Below are positions 45,037 through 54,030 of a DNA stretch of 64,000 nt, in pieces. The notes beneath the pieces are model-generated. The model was not told the origin of the DNA. It worked only from the letters and a program-made list of their open reading frames with translations, and made no database searches. How positions within the stretch are numbered: position 1 is the first letter of the stretch; every line of letters starts with the position of its first letter. The translations under genes were made by a program, and so were the position numbers. The DNA lies in NCBI GenBank assembly GCA_001800135.1, contig MGUU01000008.1, positions 88,425 to 152,424 on the forward strand. Direction: 5' to 3'. This DNA is from Elusimicrobia bacterium RIFCSPLOWO2_02_FULL_39_32. GTDB taxonomy: Bacteria > Elusimicrobiota > Elusimicrobia > 2-02-FULL-39-32.

Positions 45037-47130
45037 ATGCGCATGCATTCTGAAAAAAAAGACTCCTTAGCGATATCTACAATTATCCTACATTTTGGTA
45101 ATGAAGAACTTACTAGAAACTGTATCCAGTCTGTTTTGGACGATTCTTATCCAAATAATAAAATTCTAGTAATAGAAAACGGATTACAAAAAAATACCAG
45201 GTTACTTATAGGTGAATTTTCTTCTGTTACTTTTTTATCCTTAGAAAAAAATCTAGGCTTTGCAGGCGGGATCAAGCAAGGAATCATTCAGGCAACCAAA
45301 CTCTGGAAACCAAAATTTTACTTTATCTTGAATAATGATGCGGAAATTAAAAAAGGTTGTCTTTTTGAGCTTGTGAATATCATGAGGGAGGATGTTTCTG
45401 TTGGGCTCTCGGCTCCAAAAATATACTCAAATTTTGATAAGAAAATACTTTGGGCCGCCGGCGGGGAATTTACTGCTTGGAGATCCCTGGCAAAAAATAG
45501 AGGGTTGAATGAACTAGATATTGGACAGTATGAAAAAATAGTGAAATGCAATTTCCTTTCAGCCTGCGCTTTAATGATTAGAAAAGAAACCATAGAAAAT
45601 GTTGGTGAATTTGATGAAGTGTTCTTTACCTACTCTGAAGACCTAGATTATTGTTTAAGGGCACAAAAGTTGGGATGGAAACTGCTCTACGTTCCAAAAG
45701 CCGAAGTTGTCCACCTTGGATCAAAAAGCGCGGGAGGAGAATTTGAGCCCTATCAATCTTTCTACCGATGGAGGAATCGCCTGCTGGTTATTTATAAAAA
45801 TTCCAAATTTTGGCACAAGATTCTATTTTTCTCATTTCTTTTCCCCTTAATCCTCTTAAGAGATATGGCGCGTTACCTAAAATTAAAAAAATTTAATTCT
45901 ATATGTTACTTATGGCTCGGCCTTACCCACTTTATATTTTTTGTTTTTTTTAAAATAAAATTTCAACCTATTTTACCTCATTTTCAATCAAACCTCGCAT
46001 TAGAGAATAGGGGCTTTAACCCTGACTCGGATCGCCTGAATTTTGGAATTTTGGCTAAAAACCCTACTCTCATCTTTCCATTAAAAATCTTTAATTTTTT
46101 CCTTGGTCAAGTAATTCACCCTCAAAAAATCTTTTTAATTCAAAATCCTAAAAAAATCTTAATAGCAAAAATAGATCACTTGGGAGACGTATTGATGTCC
46201 TTACAAATTTTACCCTCAATAAAAAATGCGTTCCCCGATTCTGAAATCCATTATATCGCAGGATCCTGGGCAGTTCCAATTCTAAAAGAAAATCCTTTCA
46301 TTCATCGTGTTTACACTTTTGATCATTTTTTATTAAATAGAAGAGGCTCATTATTACAAAGAATTTTCAAAATGACTTCTGATATTTTTGGTATCGTGAA
46401 AAAAATAAGGGAAGAAAATTATGACCTTGCTCTAGACCTTCGAGCTTATTTCCCAAATTTTATTCCTTTCTTGTTCTTAGGAAGAATTAAATATAAAATT
46501 GGATTCCCAACTGGAGGGTTCAGCAGCCTTCTAAATATAAAAATAGATTGGCGTGAAGGGATCCATGAAACGGAACATTTTTTTGATCTTATAAAGACAA
46601 TTATCTCCAATCCAAAAAGAGAAAAAATTTCACTTGATTATTTAATCTCTGAAAATGAATTGAATAGGTTTTTAGAACAATACGATTTTAACATAACAAA
46701 AGCTTTTGTTATTATTCATCCATTCTCTGGAGCGAACCTAAAAAAAAGGCAATATAAACACTGGGAAATGAATGAGTGGAAAAAAATAATTTCTTATCTT
46801 GAAAATATTAATTTTCAACCAGTCTTGACCGGAGACACTAATGATTTGCCGTTTGCTGATCAACTAATTAGAGATTCCTCCTGTATCAACTTAGCTGGAA
46901 AAACAACTATTCCAATTCTTACTGGGCTTATAAAAAAAGCCAGAGGTGTTATTTGTATTGATACTTTTATAGGTCACCTTTCTAGCTTCATAAATAAAGA
47001 AACAATCATTCTGTTTAATCAAAACAAATCGCCTGAGCAGTGGAAACCATTAGGAGATCATATAAAGATAGTCCCAATTCAAAAAGAAGCAGATGATGTA
47101 ATTTTACTAATCAAAAAGTGGGTAAAATAA
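45037..47130 (+). CDS. Fused GT2 and GT9 (heptosyltransferase-like) glycosyltransferase
   Basis: A 697-aa fusion. Residues ~10-240 are a GT2 domain (AISTIILHFGNEEL, NLGFAGGIKQGI, YFILNNDAEI, YSEDLDYCLRAQKLGW), followed by a hydrophobic stretch around 255-310 (ILFFSFLFPLILL). Residues ~370-697 match GT9/ADP-heptosyltransferases (ILIAKIDHLGDVLMSLQ, FVIIHPFSGANLKKRQYKHW, GVICIDTFIGHLSS). In LPS core synthesis GT9 enzymes add heptose. The frame is continuous, so this is a true fusion and not a sequencing join visible here. It ends directly at the next gene. Confidence 0.88.
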   Translation: MRMHSEKKDSLAISTIILHFGNEELTRNCIQSVLDDSYPNNKILVIENGLQKNTRLLIGEFSSVTFLSLEKNLGFAGGIKQGIIQATKLWKPKFYFILNNDAEIKKGCLFELVNIMREDVSVGLSAPKIYSNFDKKILWAAGGEFTAWRSLAKNRGLNELDIGQYEKIVKCNFLSACALMIRKETIENVGEFDEVFFTYSEDLDYCLRAQKLGWKLLYVPKAEVVHLGSKSAGGEFEPYQSFYRWRNRLLVIYKNSKFWHKILFFSFLFPLILLRDMARYLKLKKFNSICYLWLGLTHFIFFVFFKIKFQPILPHFQSNLALENRGFNPDSDRLNFGILAKNPTLIFPLKIFNFFLGQVIHPQKIFLIQNPKKILIAKIDHLGDVLMSLQILPSIKNAFPDSEIHYIAGSWAVPILKENPFIHRVYTFDHFLLNRRGSLLQRIFKMTSDIFGIVKKIREENYDLALDLRAYFPNFIPFLFLGRIKYKIGFPTGGFSSLLNIKIDWREGIHETEHFFDLIKTIISNPKREKISLDYLISENELNRFLEQYDFNITKAFVIIHPFSGANLKKRQYKHWEMNEWKKIISYLENINFQPVLTGDTNDLPFADQLIRDSSCINLAGKTTIPILTGLIKKARGVICIDTFIGHLSSFINKETIILFNQNKSPEQWKPLGDHIKIVPIQKEADDVILLIKKWVK

Positions 47131-47829
47131 ATGTTGAATAACAAAAATTTTTTACTGTCCGTTCTTATCCCGGTTTATAATGAAAAAAACACAATTCTTG
47201 AAATCTTAAAAAGGATTAAAGCAGTGAATATCCCAAAAGAAATTATTGTAATTGATGATAATTCTGATGATGGCACTAAAGATCTATTAGTTAAGCTAGA
47301 TGATCCAAATATTAAAACGCTTTTCCATGAAACAAATAAAGGAAAGGGTGCAGCCATTAGAACTGGGCTCTCCAAAGCACAAGGAGACGTGATACTGATA
47401 CAGGATGCGGATTTAGAATATAACCCTTCTGATTATCCAGCGCTCCTTAAGCCCATTTTGGATAACCTTGCAGATGTGGTCTATGGTTCCAGATTCTTAG
47501 GAGGACCTCATCGAGTCTTACTTTTTTGGCACTATTTTGGAAATTTAATTTTTACTTTATTAACCAATGTTCTTTATAACACCAATCTTTCAGATATGGG
47601 AACTTGCTATAAAGTTTTTCGATCTTCTGTTATAAAACAAATTAAACTACAAAGCAACAGATTTGGTTTTGAGCCAGAAATAACAGCCAAAATTTTTAAA
47701 AATAAATTAAGGGTGTTTGAAACCCCCATCTCTTACAGCGGCAGAACTTATGAAGAAGGCAAAAAAATAACGTGGAAAGATGCTTTTGTTTATTTTTGGT
47801 GTTTAATTAAATATCGTTTTTGCGATTAA
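47131..47829 (+). CDS. Polyprenyl-phosphate glycosyltransferase (DPM1-like GT2)
   Basis: GT2 enzyme of 232 aa that would charge undecaprenyl phosphate with a sugar. LSVLIPVYNEKNTILEIL, VIDDNSDDGTKDLL, IQDADLEYNPSDYP and FGFEPEITAKIF are the standard motifs. There is no C-terminal membrane anchor, as in DPM1. It starts on the base after the upstream stop. Its product, a polyprenyl-linked sugar, would be the donor for the GT-C membrane proteins in this locus. Confidence 0.9.
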   Translation: MLNNKNFLLSVLIPVYNEKNTILEILKRIKAVNIPKEIIVIDDNSDDGTKDLLVKLDDPNIKTLFHETNKGKGAAIRTGLSKAQGDVILIQDADLEYNPSDYPALLKPILDNLADVVYGSRFLGGPHRVLLFWHYFGNLIFTLLTNVLYNTNLSDMGTCYKVFRSSVIKQIKLQSNRFGFEPEITAKIFKNKLRVFETPISYSGRTYEEGKKITWKDAFVYFWCLIKYRFCD

Positions 47830-47832
47830 TCC

Positions 47833-49050
47833 ATGCTTAAAAAAAATAAATTCTATTGGCTCGCATTAATATTTATTTTCTTTAATGTTTGGCACAGCTC
47901 TATGCGTGGGATATGGAATCACTCTATTTTTGACGCCCTAACGATCGGATCATACACCTTAGAGCTTGCGCATAAAACAGATCCCGGCATCAAACCATGG
48001 AAATCCTATGATGGACAATTCTTTTACGCACTTACTTTTGACCCCCTCTTGATCTCAAAATCCATTGTGCAATATTTAGATTCTCCTCTCTATCGTTATC
48101 AACGGATGGGCTACCCTTTTCTAGCGCATCTGGCGGTTTTAGGAAAAGCAGCCTACTATCCTTTTTCACTTTTTATATTAAATATATTGGGATGGTTTTC
48201 CATAGGTGTTGCGCTTTGGAAAATAGCCCGGCTTGAAAAACTAAACCCTTTCTGGTGCGCTTTAGCGGGCATTTTTACAACAGGGCTTACCTATGCCACG
48301 TTTCGTACGCTTTCGGAAACACTCATGACTGCTTTTATTTTATGGGGTCTCTATTTTTGGAAAAAAAGATTCAAAAATATTTCAATTTTACTTTTTTCAA
48401 TAGCTTCTTTGGTAAGAGAAGTGGCAATTTTAGTTCCATTAAGTATCCTTATCCATGAAATTTATTTCAATAAAAATATTAATCAGGAAGTAGCTGAAGA
48501 AAGTTCTGAAGATGGAAAAAAATCTGCCCTCAAAAAAAATATCTTACACCTGCTCTTTTCAAATCAAAAGATAAAAAACAATATAATGTTAAGCCTTATT
48601 CCAATGGTTCTTGTAATAATATGGCATACTTATGTCTCCGCAAGATTATCGGAGTTTACTAATTGGGACATTAATCGCATCACGTTTCCATTTGGAGGCA
48701 TCATAAAAGAAGGATGGATTGGCATTTCTCAAAAAACCTCTTTAACAGAACATAGTAGGACGTTGAGCATTCTTTTCCTCACAATTTTACTTATACCATT
48801 TACACTTTATTTATTCTTTAAACATCCTACATTCTGGGGAACCCTTTGTGTAATACAAAGCTTATTTTGCACCATAGTTAAAGGAGATGTCTGGAATTAT
48901 CATGCCAGTTCTGCCAGAGTTATTATCCTTTTAACGATTTTTTCAATACTCTGGTTCTTTGAAATTGGGGCGAAAAATTTCAATCCAGAGTTCAAACTCA
49001 CCGCTTCTCTTAATCCGAAACATTCACAACCAGGGAATGTTTCGGATTAA
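47833..49050 (+). CDS. Multi-pass membrane protein, GT-C-like, unknown
   Basis: A 405-aa membrane protein with about nine hydrophobic segments. Its first periplasmic region has SYDGQFFYALTFDPL and YRYQRMGYPFLAHLA, a pattern seen in uncharacterised GT-C-like membrane proteins. A hydrophilic loop at ~220-250 (KNINQEVAEESSEDGKKS) is probably cytoplasmic. It begins 3 nt after the DPM1-like gene, whose product could supply its donor. No firm family name can be given. Confidence 0.6.
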   Translation: MLKKNKFYWLALIFIFFNVWHSSMRGIWNHSIFDALTIGSYTLELAHKTDPGIKPWKSYDGQFFYALTFDPLLISKSIVQYLDSPLYRYQRMGYPFLAHLAVLGKAAYYPFSLFILNILGWFSIGVALWKIARLEKLNPFWCALAGIFTTGLTYATFRTLSETLMTAFILWGLYFWKKRFKNISILLFSIASLVREVAILVPLSILIHEIYFNKNINQEVAEESSEDGKKSALKKNILHLLFSNQKIKNNIMLSLIPMVLVIIWHTYVSARLSEFTNWDINRITFPFGGIIKEGWIGISQKTSLTEHSRTLSILFLTILLIPFTLYLFFKHPTFWGTLCVIQSLFCTIVKGDVWNYHASSARVIILLTIFSILWFFEIGAKNFNPEFKLTASLNPKHSQPGNVSD

Positions 49051-49072
49051 AGAATCGCAAATTAACTTTAAT

Positions 49073-50143
49073 ATGGCACAGCTAAAAATTGGTTACGATG
49101 CAAGGATGATTACGCACTCTGGAATTGGAACCTATATAAGAAATACTTTAAATCATCTCACCTCCTTTTCTAATCTTGAATTCACGCTTTTTGGAAATCT
49201 AGAAAAAATCAGCCAATATCAAACTAGGAAGGTTCTGGCTGATTTTCCAATCTATTCTTTAAAAGAACAGATATTTTTCCCAAGAATACTATCTAGAGAA
49301 AAAAAAGTTTGTGACCTCATCCATTTTCCTCATTATAATATTCCTCTATCTTTCACTAATAATGTTGTTGTTACCATTCATGATTTGATTCATCTTACCT
49401 TTCCTCCTTCAAAATTTGCTTATCTCTATGCCAGGACCATGCTGGAAGCAGCCTGCAGGAAAGCAAAACTGATTATTACAGTTTCTGAAAATACCAAAAA
49501 AGATATTTTAAAATGGTTTAAGATCCCTGATAAAAAAATAAGGGTGATCTATTCAGGAGCGGGAAATGAATGGATTCAAACATCTAAACAAGAAAGCTCA
49601 AGAGATTATTCAAACCTAGGACGCTCCAAAGAATATATTCTTTATGTAGGCAACCTAAAGCCCAGCAAGAATATAAACACCTTAATTCAAGGATTTAGCA
49701 TCGCTCAAAAAAAAATCAAAGATTTAAACTTGATCCTGGCTGGTAAAAATTTTATGCCGCATCTTTTAAAATCTTCCCTCCACCCTCAAATTTCTATCCT
49801 AGGAGAAATCTCCCTTGCTCAACTGCGGGATCTATACAAAAATGCAAAGCTCTTTGTTTTTCCATCCAGCTATGAAGGTTTTGGTTTTCCACCTCTGGAA
49901 GCAATGCAATTTGGGATTCCGGTGATCTCATCTTGTTCCAGTTCCCTGCCTGAAATACTTGGGGACTCGGCTCTGTTTTTTAATCCGCAAGATCCAAGAG
50001 AACTTGCAGATTGTATTTGTGAATGTTGGAATAAGGAAGAGGTTCGAAAAAACTTAAAAATCAAAGGATTTGAAAATTTAAAGAGGTTTTCCTGGGAAAA
50101 ATGCGCGGCTGAAACCGCAAAAGTTTATTCTGAATTATTTTAG
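49073..50143 (+). CDS. GT4 family glycosyltransferase
   Basis: GT-B fold transferase of 356 aa using a nucleotide sugar. The acceptor-side N-terminus IGYDARMITHSGIGTYIRN and the nucleotide-binding EGFGFPPLEAMQFGIPVI (the E-x7-E motif) are clear; ILYVGNLKPSKNI is the usual start of the second domain. ATG 49073 gives the canonical start; an upstream in-frame ATG at 48959 lies within the preceding gene. A mannosyl- or rhamnosyltransferase is possible but not proven. It abuts the next GT4 gene. Confidence 0.9.
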   Translation: MAQLKIGYDARMITHSGIGTYIRNTLNHLTSFSNLEFTLFGNLEKISQYQTRKVLADFPIYSLKEQIFFPRILSREKKVCDLIHFPHYNIPLSFTNNVVVTIHDLIHLTFPPSKFAYLYARTMLEAACRKAKLIITVSENTKKDILKWFKIPDKKIRVIYSGAGNEWIQTSKQESSRDYSNLGRSKEYILYVGNLKPSKNINTLIQGFSIAQKKIKDLNLILAGKNFMPHLLKSSLHPQISILGEISLAQLRDLYKNAKLFVFPSSYEGFGFPPLEAMQFGIPVISSCSSSLPEILGDSALFFNPQDPRELADCICECWNKEEVRKNLKIKGFENLKRFSWEKCAAETAKVYSELF

Positions 50144-51280
50144 ATGATCAAAAATCCAAAAATTGCTTTAGCGCATGACTGGCTTACAGGCATGCGCGGG
50201 GGAGAAAAAGTACTGGAAATTCTTTGTGATTTTTTTCCAGATGCGCCGATTTATACCCTCATTCATTTAAAGGGAAAAGTTTCTCCAAAGATTGAATCTC
50301 ATAAGATTATCTCTTCCTTTATCCAAAAATGTCCTTTCGCGGAAAAAAAATATAGAAACTATTTGCCTCTCATGCCTTGGGCGATTGAGTCTTTTGATTG
50401 TTCTCAATATGATTTAGTGCTTTCCACAAGCCACTGCGTGGCTAAAGGGATTAAAGTAAGGGACACTGCTCTCCATATTTGCTACTGCCATACCCCCATG
50501 CGCTACATCTGGGATCAGTATGATCGCTATTTTGGTCCTAAAGAGGCGTCTCTCATGTTAAGATGCTTTATGAAAATTTTACGTCCTAGATTACAAAAGT
50601 GGGATCAGGCATCAGCTAAAAACGTAGATTATTTTATTTCAAATTCAAATTATGTAAAAGATCAGATTAAAAAATATTATTTTAAAGACTCAGAGGTGAT
50701 CCACCCTCCGGTGGACACTGAGTTTTACATGCCGGAAGTCAAAAACAATGAATCTCCTCCTTTTTATCTAATTGTATCAGCTCTTGCTCCTTATAAAAAA
50801 ATTGATCTTGCCATTGAAGCGTTTAACATTCTTAAACAACCTTTAAAAATCATTGGAACCGGTCAATGGGAAGAAAAATTAAAGAAAATGGCGAATGACA
50901 ATATTGAATTTCTTGGGTGGAAATCTGATGAGGAACTTAAATGGCATTACCAACATTGTAAAGCTCTGATTTTTCCGGGCACAGAAGATTTTGGCATTGT
51001 GCCCCTGGAAGCCATGTCCTCAGGAACCCCTGTCATAGCCTTTCAAAAAGGAGGGGCTTTAGAAACTGTATTAGAAAATAAAACAGGAGTTTTTTTTCAA
51101 GAACCAAATCCCAACTCACTTCTAAAAGCGATTGAAAAATTTAATTGTTGCCACTGGGAAAAAAATATTTTACGTCAACATGCTTTAGAATTTAGTCCAG
51201 AAATTTTTAAAAATAAATTAAAACAATTTATCCTTACGAAAACAAATGGAAAAATTGATTTATCCTTAAGTTTTTCATAA
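50144..51280 (+). CDS. GT4 family glycosyltransferase (WbaZ-like)
   Basis: GT-B transferase of 378 aa. IALAHDWLTGMRGGEKVLE and ICYCHTPMRYIWDQYDRYFG are characteristic of the WbaZ/mannosyltransferase-like GT4 subgroup. The nucleotide-sugar site is in GTEDFGIVPLEAMSSGTPVI. The gene directly follows the previous GT4 and precedes the initiating transferase by 11 nt. Given the GDP-mannose genes nearby, mannose or a derivative is a plausible donor sugar. Confidence 0.9.
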   Translation: MIKNPKIALAHDWLTGMRGGEKVLEILCDFFPDAPIYTLIHLKGKVSPKIESHKIISSFIQKCPFAEKKYRNYLPLMPWAIESFDCSQYDLVLSTSHCVAKGIKVRDTALHICYCHTPMRYIWDQYDRYFGPKEASLMLRCFMKILRPRLQKWDQASAKNVDYFISNSNYVKDQIKKYYFKDSEVIHPPVDTEFYMPEVKNNESPPFYLIVSALAPYKKIDLAIEAFNILKQPLKIIGTGQWEEKLKKMANDNIEFLGWKSDEELKWHYQHCKALIFPGTEDFGIVPLEAMSSGTPVIAFQKGGALETVLENKTGVFFQEPNPNSLLKAIEKFNCCHWEKNILRQHALEFSPEIFKNKLKQFILTKTNGKIDLSLSFS

Positions 51281-51291
51281 AATTAAAAAAT

Positions 51292-52671
51292 ATGTTTTTA
51301 ATCAAAAAATGGATTTTCCAAGGATTTTTTTTAATCAGCGATGTCTTTTCCATATACATCTCATTTTGGCTCTCTTACGAGACAAGGTTTTTCTTTCAAC
51401 CTTTTTTAAAATTTTTTCCAGCAACTAAAGGGCTGCCGTCCTGGGGACTTTATGAGGAAGCCTTAAGGATTGTCATACCGCTTTGGATTTTAGTTTTTGC
51501 CATCTGGGGAAAACTTTATCAAAAAAGAAACTTAGACGCTGCGGATGAATTTCTAGCTATTGCCAAAAGCGCGGTCCTTGCAACTTTGTGCATGTTTACA
51601 GCAACCTTCCTTTATCGCCAATATGAATATTCCCGGCTCGTCATGGGAATCTGTTTTTTTGCTTCTATTTTTATTATTTTTTCTTTCAGAGAAATCTTAA
51701 AAATTATTTTAACCGCTTTTTTTGAAAAATGGCTTCCTCAAGAAACAATCCTGGTCTTAGGAGAAGGAAAAAGCATTGGGATGGTGGTAAACCTATTAAA
51801 AAAAGAACCCCATAAAAATGTGGTTATGCTTTCTAGCTCTGAGCTGAAGCAACCCATCAAAGATAAATTCACCCCCAATCTAAAAGAAATTTTTGTAAGC
51901 AATGAACTCTTAAAATTAGAGTTTATTCAAAATTTTCTTGACCTCTGCGAAGAAGCCGGGTCTGAAATAAAGATCCTGCCTGACCTCTTGGAAATGCGTT
52001 TGGGAGAAATTTCTGTGGATGATTCACTAGGGCTGCCAATTCTCCATTTAAAACCACTGAGCTTACATGGATTTAGATACTTTATAAAACGCTCCTTTGA
52101 TGTTTCTATTTCTATTTTAGTGATCACTGCGCTTTTTCTTCCCCTGCTTTTGATCTCGTTTTTAATTACTATTAATTCTAAGGGCGGGGCCTTTTTTTTG
52201 CAGGAAAGAGTTGGTTTTAAGGAAAAAAAATTTAACTGTCTTAAATTTAGAACCATGTTTCAAAACGCGGAATCCCTTTTAGAAAAATGGGATCTTGCTA
52301 GTTTTCGCGGCGGGCCTGCTTTTAAAATGAGGGGGGATCCAAGGATCACAAAAATTGGAACATGGTTAAGGAGATTTAGCTTAGATGAACTCCCCCAAAT
52401 TTGGAATGTGCTTAAGGCGGAAATGAGTTTGATCGGGCCTAGACCACAAGTCATTAAAGAAGCAGATGGAAATCCGGAATGGGCTAAAAAAAGATTTAGG
52501 ATTCTTCCCGGTATCACTGGTTTATGGCAGGTGAGCGGACGAGCAGATCTCTCCTATGAAGAAATGATGCGCTTAGATATTTACTATGTGGAAAATTGGA
52601 CACCGGGTCTGGATTTAAAAATTCTTTTAAAAACAATTCCTGTGGTTCTATTCGGCAAAGGAGCTTATTAA
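51292..52671 (+). CDS. Polyprenyl-phosphate sugar-1-phosphate transferase (WbaP/CpsE-like)
   Basis: Initiates glycan assembly by loading a sugar-1-phosphate onto undecaprenyl phosphate; 459 aa. Four N-terminal membrane segments, then a degenerate nucleotide-binding-like domain (~150-260), one more helix (DVSISILVITALFLP) and the C-terminal bacterial sugar-transferase core. Core motifs are QERVGFKEKKFNCLKFRTM, SLDELPQIWNVLKAEMSLIG and GPRP, with GITGLWQVSGRADLSYEEM. These place it firmly in the polyprenyl glycosylphosphotransferase family. The sugar is likely a hexose but cannot be read from sequence. Confidence 0.94.
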   Translation: MFLIKKWIFQGFFLISDVFSIYISFWLSYETRFFFQPFLKFFPATKGLPSWGLYEEALRIVIPLWILVFAIWGKLYQKRNLDAADEFLAIAKSAVLATLCMFTATFLYRQYEYSRLVMGICFFASIFIIFSFREILKIILTAFFEKWLPQETILVLGEGKSIGMVVNLLKKEPHKNVVMLSSSELKQPIKDKFTPNLKEIFVSNELLKLEFIQNFLDLCEEAGSEIKILPDLLEMRLGEISVDDSLGLPILHLKPLSLHGFRYFIKRSFDVSISILVITALFLPLLLISFLITINSKGGAFFLQERVGFKEKKFNCLKFRTMFQNAESLLEKWDLASFRGGPAFKMRGDPRITKIGTWLRRFSLDELPQIWNVLKAEMSLIGPRPQVIKEADGNPEWAKKRFRILPGITGLWQVSGRADLSYEEMMRLDIYYVENWTPGLDLKILLKTIPVVLFGKGAY

Positions 52672-52678
52672 CTTTAAA

Positions 52679-53668
52679 ATGCAAGCTCTGATATTAACTG
52701 GAGGACTTGGAACCAGGCTCCGTCCCTTAACTCTTCATACCCCAAAAGGGCTTCTGCCCATCCAGAATATCCCATATTTATCCTGTCTTTTTGCAATTTT
52801 AAGAAGACATAATATTTTTAATGTGACTTTATGCGCCTCTAATTCTCCAAATCTTTATCAAAATCTTAACAGACAGGAGATCAAAAATGGGACTAAAGTG
52901 CTGATTTCCAAGGAGACCCAACCATTAGGCACTGCTGGAGGCATTAAAAATGCGCAAAAATTTATTCAAGATTCTCCTTTTTTTGTTATAAACGGCGATG
53001 TTTTAACTGATATTGACCTTACAAAAATGCTTGAATTCCATCGCAAAAAAAAAGCGTTAGCAACCATTGCTCTCATTAAAGTTAAAGATCCTTCTTCCTA
53101 TGGCCTTGTCTTCTTAGACTCATCCTTGAAAATAAAAAAATTCATAGAAAAACCAGCTAAAACCAATAAGGTTAAAGAAACTTTCATTAACGCCGGTATC
53201 TATATCTTTGAAAAAGAAATTTTATCCCAAATTCCAAATAAACAATCTTATTCTGTAGAGAAAGAACTTTTTCCAAACGCGTTAAAAAATAGAATGCCGC
53301 TATTCGGATTCCCTTGCCCTTCTTCAACCTACTGGTTGGATATTGGGACCCCGCAAAAATATATTCAAGCCAATATTGATTTTCAAAAAAAAATATTTTC
53401 TTTTTTTTCTAATGATAAGATTAAAAAATCAAACCGAATTCCCATGGAAAAAAAATATAAGGATACAGTCATTGGAAAAAACTGTAAAATTGGCAAAGAC
53501 ACAGACCTTAAACGCTGCGTTCTTTTAGATCATGTTGAGATTGAAAACAACTGTGTACTAGAGAATTGCATACTTGGCTGCCATGTAAAAATTGGGCATC
53601 ATTCTTCTGTTCAACACTCTCAAATCATTGGCGATTATTCTCACATTACCCCATACTCCCTCTGTTAG
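52679..53668 (+). CDS. Sugar-phosphate nucleotidyltransferase
   Basis: NTP-transferase of 329 aa, with LTGGLGTRLRPLT at the N-terminus and the metal site in INGDVLTDID. The first ~235 residues are the catalytic domain; the rest is a short hexapeptide-like tail (KRCVLLDHVEIENNCVLENC). It probably makes GDP-mannose or a related NDP-sugar, but a paralogue with a clearer GDP-mannose context lies at 55516-56565. Substrate could instead be a heptose or another hexose phosphate. Confidence 0.82.
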   Translation: MQALILTGGLGTRLRPLTLHTPKGLLPIQNIPYLSCLFAILRRHNIFNVTLCASNSPNLYQNLNRQEIKNGTKVLISKETQPLGTAGGIKNAQKFIQDSPFFVINGDVLTDIDLTKMLEFHRKKKALATIALIKVKDPSSYGLVFLDSSLKIKKFIEKPAKTNKVKETFINAGIYIFEKEILSQIPNKQSYSVEKELFPNALKNRMPLFGFPCPSSTYWLDIGTPQKYIQANIDFQKKIFSFFSNDKIKKSNRIPMEKKYKDTVIGKNCKIGKDTDLKRCVLLDHVEIENNCVLENCILGCHVKIGHHSSVQHSQIIGDYSHITPYSLC

Positions 53669-53679
53669 ATTGCATTCAA

Positions 53680-54030
53680 ATGAAAAATAAGATGCCTTTA
53701 AAAATAGTTCCAAAACCATGGGGGAAGGAGCTTTGGTTTGCCCATACCAAAAAATATTTAGGTAAACTTCTTTTTATAAAAAAAGGGCACAGACTGAGTC
53801 TTCAATATCACAAAAAAAAAGATGAATCACTTTATGTTTTAAAAGGCCCTATTTTTTTACAAATTGGGAAGTCGGAAAAAAAAGTAAAAACTGGCTCCAA
53901 TTTCCATGTGCCTCGCAACACTCTGCATAGAATGCATGCAAAATATGTAAATTCAATCTTAATTGAAGTTTCCACTCCAGAGAATGAAGATGTAGTAAGA
54001 TTAGAGGATGATTATGCAAGAGTCAAATAA
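53680..54030 (+). CDS. Type II mannose-6-phosphate isomerase-like cupin
   Basis: Small cupin of 116 aa resembling the C-terminal isomerase domain of type II PMI-GMP proteins. KPWGKELWF is the domain start, GHRLSLQYHKKKDESLYVL carries cupin metal ligands, and PRNTLHRM is the second metal-site motif. Here it stands alone, with the guanylyltransferase function provided by separate genes on either side. ATG 53680 is preferred because it follows the upstream stop; an earlier in-frame ATG lies inside that gene. It overlaps the phosphomutase gene by about 23 nt. Confidence 0.85.
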   Translation: MKNKMPLKIVPKPWGKELWFAHTKKYLGKLLFIKKGHRLSLQYHKKKDESLYVLKGPIFLQIGKSEKKVKTGSNFHVPRNTLHRMHAKYVNSILIEVSTPENEDVVRLEDDYARVK

